Shown here piece after piece: positions 5,393-7,176 of a stretch of DNA of 7,176 nucleotides. The stretch's first letter is position 1, and each line of letters opens with the position of its first letter. The position numbers were made by a program, and so were the translations under genes. Origin of the DNA: Candidatus Onthomorpha intestinigallinarum (GTDB lineage Bacteria > Bacteroidota > Bacteroidia > Bacteroidales > P3). Below the pieces are notes generated by a model. It searched no databases and had not been told where the DNA came from. It worked only from the letters and a program-made list of their open reading frames with translations. The stretch spans positions 1-7,176 of the forward strand of contig DXGG01000226.1 in assembly GCA_019114015.1 (NCBI GenBank), in the 5' to 3' direction.

Positions 5393-6793
5393 TTAATCCA
5401 CATCTTCACTGAACATAGGATCCCAAGGTGGCAACATAACAGGCTCCTGTTCAAGATATTTCAATATCGATTCAGGAACATATTTCTTGTCCACCACAAG
5501 TCTGAACATATATTCCTCAAACCACTCGTCAGTCATTATCAAATGTCCCTGCCATCCGTGAGAAGCACCCCAACTGTTCTCAACGAGCCATTTCTTAGGC
5601 TTTCCGTCCTTGTCCAAATCGACACCGCAAAGCGTCATAGCATGAGAAGAACCGCTTGCAAAGGTCTGTATTCTCTCCTTTTTGTCCATTCCGAAAGTCG
5701 TTCCCATCAAAGAACCGTAGTCATAAGTGTTAACATCAAGCAATCCTTTGGAAGAATACAGGAACTTGCCCACATCACAGGAAAAATACATCATAACGGA
5801 ATCCTTTATCGACGCTATGGCTATATTCTTTATGTCTTCTATCGGAAGATTGATGTATTTCCAGTTTGCCCCGTCTGCAACGTGTCTGTCATTCTCTATT
5901 TCATACACCTTATTGTATTCTCTCGACGGATCGTTCATCAACATGACATAGGAATTCTTCAAATCCTTGCCTATGAACTTGTCATAAAATGATTTCGGCG
6001 TATAAGTATCCGTAACTATTTCCTTACCGTTTACGTCCCTTAAGGTATATGTAAACTCTTGAACAGGCTCTCCGTATGCCAAAACCAGCATTCTGTAAAT
6101 CTGAGCCAACATCTCCACCTTGCGTGTCTGCAACTGACCGTCCTTCGCTTTCTTTACGGTCTTCATATCCCTCAATTCCAAAGCATATTCCTTCAACTTG
6201 AGTGTAATCAATTCATCTATCTTGCCCGTATTGTCCGAATTGTAAGTCTCGGGCTGAACGGTTGAAGGAACAACTCCGTATTTGCTTACAAGATCAGACA
6301 CACCCGTAAACTGTCCACCGTCAGACAAGGTATTCTTTAAAAGCCATTCGTTATATTTGCTGTCCAAAGGCTCGTCTATATGTTTTATTATCTCCGACAA
6401 AAACAAATTGCTCTTTTCCAACTGGTCGTAAAAGAACAAATAATTCTGACTAAGTTCAAACGCTCCGAGATTATATTTGGATATCATTTCGGCACGCATG
6501 ACATTAAAGCCCGAAAACAACCAGCAACGGCCGGATGACTTCTGGTCTGTTATACCGCGACTGTTCACCCTGTGCGAAAAATAAGTGTCATATTTATTCT
6601 GATTGTCAAGGTTCAATGCCAATGACTGTATTTTATTGTTGGCAACAGCATTTCTCAAAGCCTTGTCCGAAGCAGTCGCCTTATACGAACTCCTTATCTT
6701 GTTCATCATCTCCGGAGTTATGCCGTCACCTTTTTGGGCAAAACTTCCACAAACACATCCGACAAACAAAACCAATACAACTAATTTCTTCAT
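5393..6793 (-). CDS. pepC: Secreted C1B cysteine peptidase, aminopeptidase C / bleomycin hydrolase type
   Basis: This papain-superfamily peptidase of family C1B has 466 residues. The catalytic residues are all present: Gln84 (oxyanion hole) and Cys90 in DQKSSGRCWLFSG, His384 in SGSSHAMTLCG, and Asn406 in VENSWGASHGW. ELSQNYLFFYDQLEKSN and the long insert between Cys and His are typical of the family, whose members form hexameric rings. The C-terminal arm ends LPPWDPMFSEDVD; in PepC and bleomycin hydrolase this arm reaches into the active site and confers exopeptidase behaviour. An N-terminal signal (LVVLVLFVGCVCGSFA, cleavage before Gln20) predicts export to the periplasm, unlike the cytosolic enzymes of lactic acid bacteria and eukaryotes. 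The ATG at 6793 lies 18 nt after purL. Family assignment is firm; the gene symbol is by homology, and the role (peptide scavenging or periplasmic processing) is inferred. Confidence 0.93.
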   Translation of the reverse strand: MKKLVVLVLFVGCVCGSFAQKGDGITPEMMNKIRSSYKATASDKALRNAVANNKIQSLALNLDNQNKYDTYFSHRVNSRGITDQKSSGRCWLFSGFNVMRAEMISKYNLGAFELSQNYLFFYDQLEKSNLFLSEIIKHIDEPLDSKYNEWLLKNTLSDGGQFTGVSDLVSKYGVVPSTVQPETYNSDNTGKIDELITLKLKEYALELRDMKTVKKAKDGQLQTRKVEMLAQIYRMLVLAYGEPVQEFTYTLRDVNGKEIVTDTYTPKSFYDKFIGKDLKNSYVMLMNDPSREYNKVYEIENDRHVADGANWKYINLPIEDIKNIAIASIKDSVMMYFSCDVGKFLYSSKGLLDVNTYDYGSLMGTTFGMDKKERIQTFASGSSHAMTLCGVDLDKDGKPKKWLVENSWGASHGWQGHLIMTDEWFEEYMFRLVVDKKYVPESILKYLEQEPVMLPPWDPMFSEDVD

Positions 6794-6811
6794 ATCCCGA
6801 TTTCCGTTTTA

Positions 6812-7176
6812 TTATTTGTTTTTATTCTCCAAAACATTCTCCAAAGCCGTATCATAAGACTGTCTGTAATCCGCAATCTTTCCAAACACTTCCTCATCCA
6901 CGCAGACCATGCCGTCCTCTCTCACCATTCCCACCGCACAACAAGCAACGCCATATTCCTTCAAACGCGAAAGCATATCATCCTCACGACCGTTCCTTAT
7001 GGTTACCACAACCCTCGACTGACTCTCTCCAAACAAGAAAGAATCCAACCTTACCTCTCCACTCGTATATATGTCAAAGCCGAAACCCCTCCACATGGCA
7101 GATTCCAACATGGCTATGAACAATCCCCCCTCGCTCAAATCATGGGCAGACTCGATAACACCGTCTCTTATCAATT
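6812..7176 (-). CDS. purL: Phosphoribosylformylglycinamidine synthase PurL (small type), C-terminal part
   Basis: This is the 3' end of a gene cut by the right edge: about 120 complete codons ending in TAA at 6812-6814. PurL converts FGAR, glutamine-derived ammonia and ATP to FGAM, in the fourth step of purine synthesis. The visible part is the C-terminal half of the second AIRS-type ATP-binding domain: IRDGVIESAHDLSEGGL near the start, then the conserved LFGESQSRVVVTI (about residues 47-59), and a closing segment DEEVFGKIADYRQSYDTALENVL. SAHDLSEGG and a stop about 110 residues later match the small PurL form, which lacks a fused glutaminase domain and works with PurQ and PurS. The frame is open to the edge, so any internal start codon is not the real one. 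It appears to be the upstream member of the array. Confidence 0.93.
   Translation of the reverse strand, partial: LIRDGVIESAHDLSEGGLFIAMLESAMWRGFGFDIYTSGEVRLDSFLFGESQSRVVVTIRNGREDDMLSRLKEYGVACCAVGMVREDGMVCVDEEVFGKIADYRQSYDTALENVLENKNK

Noticed and set aside
4964..5992. A 342-codon plus-strand open frame antisense to the peptidase and the unknown secreted protein
   Set aside because: It spans two well-supported minus-strand genes and their junction. Its product is rich in His, Ile, Phe and Arg without a domain pattern, as expected for a shadow frame.
6535..7119. A 194-codon plus-strand open frame antisense to the peptidase start and purL
   Set aside because: The product is Pro-, His- and Ser-rich, crosses an obvious intergenic gap, and lies opposite conserved PurL and PepC sequence; it is a shadow frame.

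Overview
The window looks like a chromosomal segment from a member of the Bacteroidota, most likely order Bacteroidales. The evidence is an outer-membrane protein opening with the SSPYSKYGIG signature, a Bacteroidota-style LptC lipoprotein, a type III pantothenate kinase (CoaX), and a periplasmic TPR protein ending in a GCWIG-type tail. Base composition is moderately AT-rich. No mobile element, CRISPR array, tRNA or rRNA was seen.

Layout. About 93% of the window (624-7176) is one co-directional minus-strand array, read right to left: the 3' end of purL (cut by the right edge), a secreted C1B peptidase (PepC/bleomycin hydrolase type), a small secreted protein of unknown function, coaX, a FadL-like outer-membrane protein, a periplasmic TPR protein, and lptC. 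Gaps are 18, 12 and 13 nt, then a 26-nt overlap, then 43 and 26 nt, with no convincing terminator between genes, so a single transcript is plausible. At the left edge a plus-strand gene, the 3' part of a class I SAM-dependent methyltransferase-like protein, converges on lptC. The 124-nt gap between them holds only a weak AT-rich inverted repeat.

How the genes fit together. The last three genes (outer-membrane protein, TPR protein, LptC) look like an envelope module: LptC is the inner-membrane/periplasmic component of LPS transport, and the other two carry export signals. The first genes are metabolic (purine synthesis, CoA synthesis) or secreted (peptidase, unknown). Whether the array has a shared purpose beyond co-transcription cannot be told from sequence.

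Most of the window is ordinary core genome. The points most worth a second look are the methyltransferase-like protein that appears to have lost several family-typical acidic residues, the uncharacterised secreted protein with a very acidic linker and an internal 18-residue repeat, the uncharacterised TPR protein beside LptC, and a shared ATAAAAACAA motif ahead of two start codons. I found no convincing new defence, mobile or RNA system.
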